Assembly: GCF_009604455.1 (NCBI RefSeq) | Contig: NZ_WEGL01000022.1 | Span: forward strand, 1-35,467 | Length of the DNA: 35,467 nt | Reading direction: 5' to 3' | DNA from: Streptomyces sp. RB17 | GTDB lineage: Bacteria > Actinomycetota > Actinomycetes > Streptomycetales > Streptomycetaceae | Part shown: in pieces, positions 1 to 8,026 of the stretch | Numbering within the stretch: position 1 is the stretch's first letter | Layout of the letters: every line of letters begins with the position of its first letter | Position numbers and translations under genes: made by a program | The notes under the pieces: generated by a model | Told to the model about the DNA's origin: nothing | The model's database searches: none | The model's input: the letters and a program-made list of their open reading frames with translations, nothing else

Positions 1-116
1 AAGTGGAACCCGGCGCCCATCCGACGCGAGAGCCGGACCCTCGCCCTGCCCCAACCCCGAAAAGACCGCACCACACAAACGCGGAGTCCCCATCAGCGAA
101 CCGACGAGGACTCATG
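1..116 (+). pseudogene. C-terminal end of an unidentified gene cut by the window edge
   Basis: Frame 1 is open from the first base to a TGA at 114-116, giving 38 codons of which about three quarters end in G or C. This bias suggests real coding sequence, but so short a piece cannot be assigned. The residues are Arg/Pro/Thr-rich (ending RTDEDS) and match no family I can name. Given the neighbourhood it could be the tail of a transposase. It is partial because the start lies outside the window. Confidence 0.3.
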
Positions 117-641
117 AACGATCGAGGCTAACTGCCACTTCCTGGCTGACCGTGCAAAAGGTCGCAGGCGCCTTCCGACGGAGTTACGACCAGCCGGCGG
201 ACGCGGGGCCCTCACCCTCGCTCTGGCCCACGCGGCGGTGTGCAGTGTGCCGCGGATTTCACAGCCCATCGCGCGGTGTCACGTCCCTTGACGTCCGGCC
301 CTCCTGGAGTTGGCACGGACGGCCCACCAACCGCCGATCGCGGTCGAAGGCGCATCCCTGCGGCGGCGCCGGTGAGGCGACTGGTGGCACGAAAGCGACG
401 ATTAGTGGCCCGCGCGGCCCTGGTCGGACACATGAGCAAGCGCAATGCTTTCCCTTAGAAGGAGTGATCAACAGCGATAGCCATCGATGCTTTCGCCAAC
501 GGGCCAACGCTTTGACTGTGCGACCCGGTCAATCGTTCACTCCTGGGTGGTTATGCACAGAACAGGGCCCACCCGATGACCCTCCATCCTCGCAGCTTCG
601 CCACAGACCCCCCGTTACGGCACGAATGAGAGTTGGCACTG
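117..641. other. Non-coding stretch upstream of the hydrolase gene
   Basis: No reading frame here combines a ribosome binding site, coding-like third-position bias and a recognisable product. The overlapping short open frames on both strands look like random high-GC frames. The last 130 bases are somewhat richer in A and T and probably carry the promoter of the hydrolase that starts at 642, although I cannot pick out convincing -35 and -10 boxes. Confidence 0.45.
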
Positions 642-1349
642 ATGTCGAAAACCAAGCCGTTCACCCATAGCAAGCCCGAGATGGAGCTGGTCAAGGGGAA
701 GACAGCCCTCCTTGTCACTGACCTCCAGAACGAGTTTTTCCGCGCGGAGGGGACGACCTACTACGAACTCATCGCGGAAACGCTGGAGAAGCGCAATGTG
801 CCGGACCACATCGAGGACCTGCTGAAGGCGGCGAAAGAGAATGACATCTACGTCATCCACTCGCCGCACTTCTTCTATACGCCCGATGGCCAGTGGGTCG
901 CTCCCGCCGGTGAGATCGGGGACTACCTCCTGAACTCGCCGAATCACTTCGTGTTCCGGCAGGACTCGATCGAGCTGGATGGGTTCGCTGGCTCCAGTGC
1001 GGACTTCCCGGAGCGGTACAAGCCTTATCTCAAGGACGGCAAGACGGCGAACACCTCGCCGCACAGGCTCTTCTCCACCCGACACAACGACGTCGAGCTG
1101 CAGCTGCGGATGCGGCGCATCGAGACCGTGATCATGGCAGGGCCGGCGGGGAACATGTGCCTCGAGGCCCACATGCGCGACGTCATCGAGATGGGTTTCC
1201 AGGTAGCCATGGTGCGTGACGCAACTGCCGGCGGCGTCAACGACGAGGGTGACGGCTACGAGGCGGCCATGGTCAACTGGCGGTACCTGGCGCACGGCCT
1301 GTGGACGACCGAAGACGCCGTCAAGCGGATGAACGCGCTGAGCCAGTAG
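642..1349 (+). CDS. Isochorismatase-family cysteine hydrolase
   Basis: A 235-residue protein of the isochorismatase-like hydrolase fold (cysteine amidohydrolases and isochorismatases, cytosolic). The family uses an Asp-Lys-Cys triad. The Asp is D27 in LLVTDLQNEFF and the nucleophile is C173 in AGPAGNMCLEAHMRD. The Lys is probably K131 or K134, ahead of the conserved stretch HNDVELQLR. The frame could open at a TTG at 633, but the ATG at 642 is preferred because GAGAG at 628-632 sits 9 bases upstream of it. The length is slightly above the family's usual 180-220 residues owing to a 20-residue N-terminal extension and an insert around residues 75-125. The next gene, an SDR, is on the same strand 280 bp downstream. 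The substrate cannot be told from sequence; a true isochorismatase or a nicotinamidase/carbamoylase-like activity are all possible. Confidence 0.88.
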   Translation: MSKTKPFTHSKPEMELVKGKTALLVTDLQNEFFRAEGTTYYELIAETLEKRNVPDHIEDLLKAAKENDIYVIHSPHFFYTPDGQWVAPAGEIGDYLLNSPNHFVFRQDSIELDGFAGSSADFPERYKPYLKDGKTANTSPHRLFSTRHNDVELQLRMRRIETVIMAGPAGNMCLEAHMRDVIEMGFQVAMVRDATAGGVNDEGDGYEAAMVNWRYLAHGLWTTEDAVKRMNALSQ

Positions 1350-1629
1350 TCCCACGCGCCAGAGTCGGGCGTCCGCGCGAGATCGCCGGCGCGAGAGTGA
1401 CGCTGAAGCGGACGGCAGACTCCGCAACTGACGGGCGCAGCCCCCGCGGCAGGGGGGCGCTCCGCTCGGCGTCATCGCTCACTACCCGGCCGGGATCGAC
1501 TTCGACCGGCGCGCGGACCCCATTCGAGTACACCGGTTTCACCGGCTCGGGTGCTACTGCCGAGAGCATCTGAAGAGATAGAACGTCCGCAGCCGCCGAC
1601 TGGCTGGGCATTGCGAGGAAGGCATTGCA

Positions 1630-2340
1630 GTGAGTGATGAGCGCAAAGTAGTCGTGGTCACCGGAGCTTCTCAGGGGCTGGGCGAGGCGTTCGTGAAGGC
1701 GTACCGGGAACGGGGCTGGCGCGCCGTCGGCAACGGACGGTCCATCGCCGCCTCCGCCCACCCGGACTACATCACGGTGGCCGGCGACGTCGGCGACCCC
1801 GAGGTAGCCCGCCGGGTCATCGAGGTCGCGCTGACAGAGTTCGGCCGCGTCGACACCCTGATCAACAACGCCGGGATCTGGCGCCCGGGCCCGATCGCCG
1901 ACATCCCGGAAGAGCAGTACCGGCGAGTGATGGCAACCAACGTCGACAGCGTCTTCTTCGCCACCCAAGCAGCAGTGCCCGCCATGCGCAGACAGGGCGG
2001 CGGCCACATCCTCCAGGTCAGCACCAGCCTGGTCGAGCACGCACTGCAGAACGTGCCCGCCGTCATAGCTTCCCTGTCCAAGGGCGCCGTCGTCTCCGCC
2101 ACCCGCGGACTGGCGATGGAACTCGCCAAGGACAACATCCGGGTGAACGCCGTCTCGCTGGGCATCGTGCGCACCCCCTTGCACGAACCGGAAACCCTCG
2201 AGGACAAGAGGTCCTTCGCACCACTCAACCGCGTCGGCGAGATCGTCGACGTCGTCCGCGCAGTCAACTACCTCGAAGACGCGGACTTCGTCACCGGCGA
2301 GATCTCCTACATCGACGGCGGCCGCACCGCCGGCCACTGA
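1630..2340 (+). CDS. Short-chain dehydrogenase/reductase lacking the catalytic Tyr
   Basis: A 236-residue classical-length SDR with a Rossmann fold. It has the cofactor loop TGASQGLG (residues 11-18), INNAG (78-82), the structural Asn in MATNVDS and the C-terminal YIDGG motif. The start is GTG at 1630, preceded by GAGGAA 9-10 bases upstream. The active site is unusual. The lysine of YxxxK is present (K151, ...IASLSKGA), but the position four residues earlier is Ala147 instead of Tyr. Ser131/Ser133 are in roughly the right place. Without the Tyr, normal hydride-transfer chemistry is doubtful, so the protein may use another residue, bind ligand only, or act as a partner. Two broken relatives occur in the window (25790-26200 and 31500-31973), and the latter also has Ala at this position. 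That makes Ala a family trait here and not a sequencing error. Confidence 0.88.
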   Translation: MSDERKVVVVTGASQGLGEAFVKAYRERGWRAVGNGRSIAASAHPDYITVAGDVGDPEVARRVIEVALTEFGRVDTLINNAGIWRPGPIADIPEEQYRRVMATNVDSVFFATQAAVPAMRRQGGGHILQVSTSLVEHALQNVPAVIASLSKGAVVSATRGLAMELAKDNIRVNAVSLGIVRTPLHEPETLEDKRSFAPLNRVGEIVDVVRAVNYLEDADFVTGEISYIDGGRTAGH

Positions 2341-2383
2341 CCACCGAAACACCCTTGTCCGCATCCACACGAACACATGAATC

Positions 2384-2884
2384 ACGAAAGCAGCGGTGTA
2401 TCGCGGTGAAGGGTCCGAAGCTCACCGCCGAGGTCGTGGAGTTCGTCGACGTCCCCAACGTCGGCGCGCCGGGGCGTAACGAAGTCGTCATCGACATCGA
2501 CGCCTCATCGGTCGAACCGACCGACCTTCACATCATCGCCGGGATCTACGGAGCCCTGCCTCCTCTGCCGCATCTGCTCGGTGCGCAAGGCGTCGGCCGC
2601 GTCTCGGCCGTCGGCAGCGACGCCAAGCACCTGAAGGTGGGCGAGCGTCGTCCGTCCCCCTGAACTCGTCGACGAGCTCACAGCGCTGGGCGGCGACGTC
2701 GTCCTGGTCGACGGACCCGGCCTCCCGCAGCGCATCGCGGATGCCACCGGCAACAGGATCTCGCCGAACTGATCGTCTTCGGGGCACTCTCATTCCCGGT
2801 CATCGGGGAATTCGCCCTGGAGTAGTTCCCGGAGGCGCTGACCCTCCCGGGGGTGTACCGCGGCAAGGTCATCTTCAAGCCGAT
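2384..2884 (+). pseudogene. Decayed zinc-free medium-chain reductase (quinone/enoyl reductase type)
   Basis: Three blocks of one medium-chain dehydrogenase/reductase gene follow each other with pieces missing. Block 1 (2384-2652) reads KAAVYRGEG, then PKLTAEVVEFVDVP through HLLGAQGVGRV to HLKVGER. It carries two lesions at its start: the expected ATG is ACG (2384-2386), and one extra T at 2414 shifts the frame. Block 2 (about 2660-2750) encodes the cofactor-domain piece ELVDELTALGGDVVLVDGP. Block 3 (about 2772-2884) encodes LIVFGALSFPVIGEFALE, an in-frame TAG, then FPEAL and GKVIFKP, the usual C-terminus of the family. Most of the Rossmann domain is deleted. The intact parent would be about 320 residues. 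It follows the SDR on the same strand by about 45 bp, so the two may once have formed an operon. Confidence 0.8.
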
Positions 2885-2961
2885 GCACGTCAGTATCCGC
2901 GAGGCCGGACGGATCTCCGCGCCCGGGCCGAAAACGGCCGAGAAGTCGGACGATGAGGCAC

Positions 2962-3000
2962 CTCGGGCGCCCCGCGTGTTCCGCGCAGGGGGCGCCCGAG
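2962..3000 (+). terminator. Stem-loop with perfect 12-bp stem
   Basis: The 12-base arms at 2962-2973 (CTCGGGCGCCCC) and 2989-3000 are exact inverted complements separated by 15 bases. There is no T-run after it, which is common for Streptomyces terminators. It lies after the broken reductase gene and before the methyltransferase, so it probably ends the upstream transcription unit. Confidence 0.65.
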
Positions 3001-3124
3001 ATATGAGGGGCTGTCCTGCCCCCACAATCTCCGGGCACACGCCGCGCAGCTCGGAACGCTGCACGCAAGTTCGCAGAACTGCTCATTCCCCATTCTGATC
3101 AACACCGCCTTTTGGAGCACCATC

Positions 3125-4141
3125 GTGACCGACGAGGTACAGCCTCTTCCCGCCGCCCTGCAGATGCAGCATCTCCTGACCGGCTTCGAGGTCTCGCAGG
3201 CCCTCTACGTCGTCGCCGAGTTGGGAGTGGCGACGGCGCTGCTCGACGGCCCTCGCAGCATCGAAAGCCTGGCGGCCGACATACATGCCGACAGCGACGC
3301 GCTCGGGCGCATCATCCGGTTCCTGACCCCGCTGGGGGTCTTCCGATCCGTGGAAGGTGGCGTGGAAGTCACCGACCTCGGCCGCACGCTGGCCGACGGC
3401 CCGGCCGATTCCGTGCGAGGACTGGCCCGATACTGGATGGAAACGCACTACGGACCGTTCAGCGGTCTGCTCCATGCGGCCCGTACGGGCGAGCCCGGCG
3501 CCAAGAAGGTCCTCGGCAAGCCGTTCTTCGACTGGGTCGGCGAATCTCCGCGCCTGACCGCGCTGCAGAACTCCGCCATGGCCGGCGGCGGCCGCGCCCT
3601 GCGGGGCAACCTCCTGGACGTCTACCAGCTTCCGCACGGGCGGACGATCGCTGACATCGGCGGTGCGGACGGCACCCTTCTCGCCGAGTTGCTGACGAGG
3701 TTCCCTGAACTGCAGGGCACAGTCTTCGACCTTCCCGGCGTGGTCAGCAAGGCTGCCGATGTCTTGGCCGAGGCTGGTGTGGCCGATCGGGCGACCGTAG
3801 TCGCGGGCGACTTCTTCATCGACACTGTGCCGACCGCCGACATCTACGTGATGTCCGTCGTCCTGCACGACTGGGACGACGCTTCTGCCCTGACCATCCT
3901 GCGCAGCGTCGCCAAGGCGGCTGCAGCCGGTGCGCGGCTCGTCCTGGTGGAGACGGTCTTGCCCGAGGGTGACGGGCCCCACTACACGAAGATGCTCGAC
4001 GTGACCATGCTGGCCATGCTCGGTGGTCGGGAGCGCACCGAGAAGCAGTGGCGGCGCCTTCTGGCCGAGGCAGGTTTCGTTATTGACCGCATCGTTCCCG
4101 GGTCTGGAATCGCATCGGCGATCGAGGCCACGCTGGCCTGA
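3125..4141 (+). CDS. SAM-dependent O-methyltransferase (plant-OMT-like family 2)
   Basis: A 338-residue methyltransferase of the type found in polyketide tailoring (acetylserotonin/caffeate OMT-like). Residues 10-100 form the helical, winged-helix dimerisation domain (LLTGFEVSQALYVVAELGVA, then ADIHADSDALGRIIRFL). The SAM-binding glycine motif is IADIGGADGTLLAELL, followed by VFDLPGVV with the acidic ribose-binding position and VAGDFF. LHDWDDASAL near residue 249 contains the His that is the general base in this family. The start is GTG at 3125 with GGAG 7 bases upstream. All motifs are intact and the length is normal. The substrate is unknown, presumably a phenolic hydroxyl. It stands alone behind a stem-loop, next to an SDR and a reductase remnant, which suggests a tailoring role. 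Confidence 0.92.
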   Translation: MTDEVQPLPAALQMQHLLTGFEVSQALYVVAELGVATALLDGPRSIESLAADIHADSDALGRIIRFLTPLGVFRSVEGGVEVTDLGRTLADGPADSVRGLARYWMETHYGPFSGLLHAARTGEPGAKKVLGKPFFDWVGESPRLTALQNSAMAGGGRALRGNLLDVYQLPHGRTIADIGGADGTLLAELLTRFPELQGTVFDLPGVVSKAADVLAEAGVADRATVVAGDFFIDTVPTADIYVMSVVLHDWDDASALTILRSVAKAAAAGARLVLVETVLPEGDGPHYTKMLDVTMLAMLGGRERTEKQWRRLLAEAGFVIDRIVPGSGIASAIEATLA

Positions 4142-5110
4142 CGGTACGGTCAGTCCCCGACGTAGCGAACGTCGCCGGCTCGGCCGCGCAAGCCAACCAT
4201 CCCGTCCCGTGCAGGCGCCTTCACCCGTCGAGGCGGGTATAGCACGGGCACGGGTGGCTGCGCGGCGGGGCCGTGCTCGTTACGGAGTTTCATTGCACCG
4301 ACTGGGCGGCGCACTGCAGGGGCTGTCCCCTGCAGCGGAGGCTCGATGAGCCCATGCCTGCGCCGCGCATCTGTTCGGTGCACCGCGGCGACCCCAGCGA
4401 ACAGGTCGGCCGACTCGGTCCCGTAGGCGGTCAGCGAGCGGCAATTCAGGATGTTCACACTGCGCCGCATTTCGACGGTCCCCTGGCACAACAGCAGCGA
4501 GACCTGGCCCTCCTGTCCCTCGTGCTGACTTTCGCCACGAGCACATCTCCTACCACCAGGGGGGATCAGCGGCGCCGAACCGCGATCCCTCTGCTTCTTG
4601 ACCGTTTCCGGCACCGGTGCCGCATCCGAAGGCGTCGTGCCGGAGCCCACTTCCAGATTCGCCCAGGCCGCTCGTCCAGAGCGTTCGCAAGACAGGTGGA
4701 AGCCCCGACGTGATGCCGAATTTCAGAGGTCCGACGCTCAGGGACTGGAGGGCGTTTTTCTCGTCCGTCCACCGCTTCTTTGCGGTACAAATCCGCAGAA
4801 AGAGCAGGATTTCGTCGCTCCCGCCGGACCAGCAGTAGACCATCCACCTCGACCCGACGACAAGCCTGGACGTGCCCGTCTTGCACGCCGCGCTCATCGC
4901 CCACGCGGCGTCCTCGCCTGCGCCCGCCCTGCTTGCCTGCCCGCTGGACCGTCCGCGACCCCTTCCCCGCCTGCGAATGATCGTCAGCACATGCGATCAA
5001 CCTGACGGCCACCAGCTCACGTCAGGATCGGCGCCGCCGGTTCACATCGGCCGAGGGCGGCCGTCCACGTGCGGCCGCAGCAGCTGCAGCCGCACTCCCG
5101 CCCGGTCCTG
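4142..5110. other. About 1 kb without a recognisable gene
   Basis: Several overlapping open frames of 70-166 codons exist on both strands, but none has a plausible ribosome binding site plus a recognisable motif. Frames on the minus strand (about 4150-4650 and 4550-5012) change composition abruptly, which fits decayed sequence. The only clear structure is the hairpin at 4314-4335. The right border is the start of the IS5-type element. Confidence 0.5.
4314..4335. repeat. Perfect 9-bp inverted repeat with 4-base loop
   Basis: CTGCAGGGG at 4314-4322 and CCCCTGCAG at 4327-4335 are exact complements around CTGT. It lies 170 bases downstream of the methyltransferase stop and could be its transcription terminator or a protein-binding palindrome. 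No T-run follows. Confidence 0.5.
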
Positions 5111-5114
5111 CTAA

Positions 5115-5968
5115 GAGATCGTCTCAACTGGCTTGATCACTAGGCTGGCGGCCGTGATGGCGATGGTGGGGCGTCTGGTGCCGGACGGGTTGTGGGAGCT
5201 GTTCCAGCGGGTGGTCCCGGCTGCGCCGGTGCGTCCGCAGGGTGGCGGCCGACGCCGCTACGGTCATCGCGAAGTGCTGGCGGCGATCCTGTTCGTGGCC
5301 ACGACGGGGTGTACCTGGCGGCAACTGCCGCCGGTCTTCGGCCCGTCCGGGCCGACCGCGCACCGGCGGTTCACCGAGTGGAGCCGGGCCCGGGTATGGG
5401 GCAAGCTGCACCGCCTGGTCCTGGACGAACTCGGCGCGCGTGGCGAGTTGGACTGGTCTCGGTGCGCCATCGACTCCGTGAACATGCGCGCGACGAAAGG
5501 GGGGACCTGACGGGTCCGAATCCCGTAGATCGCGGCAAGAAGGGATCAAAGATTCACTTGATCACCGAGCGGACCGGTCTGCCCCTCTCCATCGGGATCT
5601 CCGCCGCGAACACCCACGACAGCCAGGGGCTCGAACCCCTCGTGCGCGGCATCCCGCCCATCCGCTCCCGCCGCGGGCCGCGCCGACGACGGCCCACCAA
5701 GCTCCATGGTGACAAGGGGTACGACTACGACCACCTGCGCCGATGGCTACGCTCCCGGAACATCACCCCGCGCATCGCCCGCAAGGGCATCGAGTCCTCC
5801 CAGCGACTGGGCCGTCACCGATGGACCGTGGAACGCACGGTGGCCTGGCTTGCCGGGTGCCGCCGTCTGCACCGCCGCTACGAGCGCAAGGCAGAACACT
5901 TCCTCGCCTTCGCCGGCATCGCCGCCGCGCTCATCTGCTACCGGCGTCTGGCTGCGTGAGCCGGTTCT
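5115..5968 (+). mobile_element. IS5-family element, ISs with split transposase
   Basis: The transposase frames are bracketed on the left by GAGATCGTCTCAA starting at 5115. On the right, TGAGCCGGTTCT at 5957-5968 is an imperfect inverted match to it. No target duplication could be made out, so the right end may be damaged. The element lies against the 3' end of the DUF2625 gene, whose last codons are IS sequence. Confidence 0.6.
5133..5959 (+). CDS. IS5-family transposase made by -1 frameshifting
   Basis: Two overlapping frames encode one DDE transposase. The first (5133-5510; likely starts are the TTG at 5133 or GTG/ATG at 5154/5157) holds the N-terminal DUF4096-like domain (YGHREVLAAILFVATTGCTW, LPPVFGPSGPTAHRRF) and the first catalytic Asp in CAIDSVNMRA. 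At ACGAAAGGGGGGACC (about 5494-5508) a -1 slip leads into the second frame. The fused product then reads ATKGGDLTGPNPVDRGKKGS, the conserved family sequence. The rest contains HGDKGYDYDHLRR (second Asp) and RWTVERTVAWL (catalytic Glu), ending RRLAA at 5959. The A-then-G run is the usual programmed slippage site in this IS group, so the split is probably functional and not decay. Fused length is about 270 residues. Confidence 0.85.
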
Positions 5969-6693
5969 ACGACTCCGAGGAACCCCGGGTCGGCGCCGTC
6001 GAACTGCAGGCACGAGTCGCGGCTCAGCCCCAGGAGTTCCGCCATAGGCACCGTACGGCGACTGGTCGCCAGCAGGTCCTGGCGAGCCTCGGCCGACCAC
6101 AACGGCGGGAAGAACGACAATCCCTGCCGGCCGGTCAGCACGGACACCTCGCTGCGCCAGCCGTCCCACCGCAGGCTCCCATAGAACTCATGGAGCCCTC
6201 CGGAAAGAATCCAGGACAGCCAGGCCGAGTGCCCGGCGCCCAGCGCCTCCCAGCCAAGGGAATCGGGGGCGAAGTAGATGATCTCGCCCGGCTCGCCGGG
6301 TCGACCGGCCGCACGCGGGTCGACCCCGTTGAGCGCGAACACCCCGCCCAGCACATCGTGCGCAACCACGAGTCCCGCCCCTGGCCGCCAGGTCGGATCG
6401 AACGCCGAGGGCATCACGTTGATCTCCGCCAGGCCCGGCAGCCTCTCGGTGTCGGCGTCACCTGCGCTTCCGAAGATCCGCAACCAGCCGCTGTCCACCA
6501 GCAGACCGCCGCTATTCAAGACGATCCCGCCCAGATTCGACCGGGCCGAGACCTGGAGCTGCAACAGCGAGGCACGGCCTGTCTCGGCATCGCCGGGCAA
6601 CACCTCAACTGGTACGTCAGTGCCGGATAGCTCCTGGAGAAGGAGCGGCCAGGCTGGATCATCGACGTTGATCAGCTCATCGACCTCGCGCAT
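5938..6693 (-). CDS. DUF2625 family protein with IS-altered C-terminus
   Basis: A 251-residue member of DUF2625, a family of unknown function. Recognisable stretches are ELINVDDPAWPLL near the N-terminus, LQVSARSNLGGIVLNSGGLL, then GWLRIFGS, VAHDVLGGVFALNG, YFAPDSLGWEALG and FYGSLRWDGW, ending LSFFPPLWS. The frame extends upstream to 6849, but the family begins at MREVDELI, so the ATG at 6693 is chosen. The last few codons (AHAARRR, stop at 5938-5940) lie inside the 3' end of the neighbouring IS transposase on the other strand. The natural C-terminus has therefore been replaced by IS sequence. On its 5' side an intact IS sits only 80 bp upstream of the start, so its promoter region has probably been disturbed as well. 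Confidence 0.85.
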   Translation of the reverse strand: MREVDELINVDDPAWPLLLQELSGTDVPVEVLPGDAETGRASLLQLQVSARSNLGGIVLNSGGLLVDSGWLRIFGSAGDADTERLPGLAEINVMPSAFDPTWRPGAGLVVAHDVLGGVFALNGVDPRAAGRPGEPGEIIYFAPDSLGWEALGAGHSAWLSWILSGGLHEFYGSLRWDGWRSEVSVLTGRQGLSFFPPLWSAEARQDLLATSRRTVPMAELLGLSRDSCLQFDGADPGFLGVVEPAHAARRR

Positions 6694-6774
6694 CCCCGCA
6701 TCGTCGCACCAGCGCTGAAGACGCAGTCCGCCGGGGCACCCGCACTTCAATCCACCAAACGAGACGATCTCTAA

Positions 6775-6804
6775 CGAGTTGGTGCGTGATAGCGGGTGAA
6801 GCGT
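6775..6804. repeat. Left terminal inverted repeat of the intact IS
   Basis: Thirty bases beginning CGAGTTGGTGCGTGATAGCG match the right end exactly in inverted orientation. Confidence 0.93.
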
Positions 6805-6832
6805 CCGTGCTGGTGGATGGCATGATCCATCT

Positions 6833-7756
6833 GTGACGATCATGGTCAACCGGGCGGTCCTGTCGCATCAGCTGTTCACAGGGATCTCCCGGCGTCATCT
6901 AAGCTGCCTGGCCCAGGAGTTGGCCCAACCGTGGCAGGCCGCCGTCGAAGGCCGCCGTCATGAAGTACGAGGCGGGGCGAGAAAGCGGGCCGCGGGTGCC
7001 GGCGCCCGCCACCAGCTCGTCTTCGTCGACCGGCTCGTGGCCACGCTCATCCACCTGCGGCATGACCTCCCACACGCCTTCCTCGGGCTGCTGTTCGGCG
7101 TCGACCGCTCCACCATCACCAGGGCAGTCCAAGAAATACGCACGCTCCTGGCCGAGCGGGGATGCGCGGTCCCCAACAGGCCTGGCCTTCGGTTGCGGAC
7201 GTTGGCGGACGTGTTTGCCTATGCCCAGGCCGAGGGAATCGAGCTCCGCCTCGACGCCACCGAGATCCAGGTCCGCCGGCCTCTCGCCGGCCGCGGCGGA
7301 CGGCGCGCGTTCGTCTCCGGCAAGAAGAAACAGAACACCATGAAGGCCACGGTCATCGCCGACTGGCGTGGCCGCACGTTATGGACCGATGCCCTGCGAC
7401 CTGGCCGCATGCATGACGCCACGGCCGCCCGCAGCGAAGGCATCGCCGACTGCTTCCAGCACTTCCCCGACGTGGAAGTGCTCCTGGACGACGGCTACCT
7501 TGGCCTGAGACGTGATCACCCCGGCCAGGCCATGACACCACCGAGGAAGCCACGGCCCGGGGCACTGCCCGGGAGAGTCCAGCAGTGGGAACGTGACCGT
7601 CACGGGCACTCGTCCGACCGCATCACCGTCGAGCACGCCCTCGCCGATCACAAACGCTGGAAACAACTCATGCGCTGGACCCATCGTCGCGATCGCCTGC
7701 CCGAGACCTACCGAGCAATCGCCGGCCTCGTCTCCGACCGCACAGTCATGACCTGA
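6833..7756 (+). CDS. IS5-family transposase (HTH plus DDE_4 domain)
   Basis: A 307-residue transposase that is the sole gene of the intact IS. An N-terminal helix-turn-helix domain covers about residues 60-105 (RLVATLIHLRHDLPHAFLGL, then VDRSTITRAVQEI). It is followed by a DDE nuclease: first Asp in RLDATEIQV, the GKKKQNTMKATVIAD motif, second Asp in VLLDDGYLGL, and the Glu in ITVEHALADHKRWK. The frame opens with GTG at 6833, with an alternative ATG at 6842. The protein is full length with all three catalytic residues. It cuts and re-joins the 30-bp ends of its own element. Confidence 0.92.
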   Translation: MTIMVNRAVLSHQLFTGISRRHLSCLAQELAQPWQAAVEGRRHEVRGGARKRAAGAGARHQLVFVDRLVATLIHLRHDLPHAFLGLLFGVDRSTITRAVQEIRTLLAERGCAVPNRPGLRLRTLADVFAYAQAEGIELRLDATEIQVRRPLAGRGGRRAFVSGKKKQNTMKATVIADWRGRTLWTDALRPGRMHDATAARSEGIADCFQHFPDVEVLLDDGYLGLRRDHPGQAMTPPRKPRPGALPGRVQQWERDRHGHSSDRITVEHALADHKRWKQLMRWTHRRDRLPETYRAIAGLVSDRTVMT

Positions 7757-7781
7757 AAAACGGCCCGTGAGCAGGGCGAAC

Positions 7782-7811
7782 ACGCTTCACCCGCTATCAC
7801 GCACCAACTCG
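7782..7811. repeat. Right terminal inverted repeat of the intact IS
   Basis: An exact inverted copy of 6775-6804, followed directly by TAA (7812-7814), which repeats the TAA at 6772-6774. Confidence 0.93.
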
Positions 7812-7940
7812 TAAGTCGGCGGATTCGTGGTGGCCGTGAGGTTTGCCCGACGAGAGGAAGGCATCCCTGGGGTGCTGCACCGAAGCCAGTGAGCCCTTTC
7901 CAACTGGCAGCAGCAACGGGCTGGTTGGGCTGACAACGCG

Positions 7941-7999
7941 GCGAAGCCCCTGGTAGATGGGTTTTCGACCAAGAGAACCGTCTCCACCAGAGGCTTCGC
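7941..7999. repeat. Long imperfect hairpin ahead of a truncated transposase
   Basis: GCGAAGCCCCTGGT (7941-7954) pairs with ACCAGAGGCTTCGC (7986-7999) with one mismatch. The sequence between can continue the stem (GGTTTTC with GAGAACC). It lies about 30 bases before the transposase start at 8027. This is the position where IS elements often carry a structure that blocks incoming transcription or forms part of the left end. Confidence 0.6.
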
Positions 8000-8026
8000 C
8001 TGCTTATCTACCCGTCGGGCGTCGAC

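Larger units (their letters stand above)
6775..7811 (+). mobile_element. Complete IS5-type insertion sequence (1037 bp)
   Basis: Perfect 30-bp terminal inverted repeats at 6775-6804 and 7782-7811 enclose a single transposase gene. A TAA triplet directly repeated at 6772-6774 and 7812-7814 is the target duplication expected for this family. All parts needed for transposition are present. The insertion lies just upstream of the DUF2625 gene. Confidence 0.92.

Noticed and set aside
152..670. Plus-strand frame of 172 codons before the hydrolase
   Set aside because: It overlaps the hydrolase start, has no ribosome binding site or motif, and competes with equally long frames on both strands, as expected from high GC.
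4550..5012. Two minus-strand frames of nearly 150 codons
   Set aside because: Both overlap in different frames, neither has a start signal or known motif, and the composition is inconsistent along their length.
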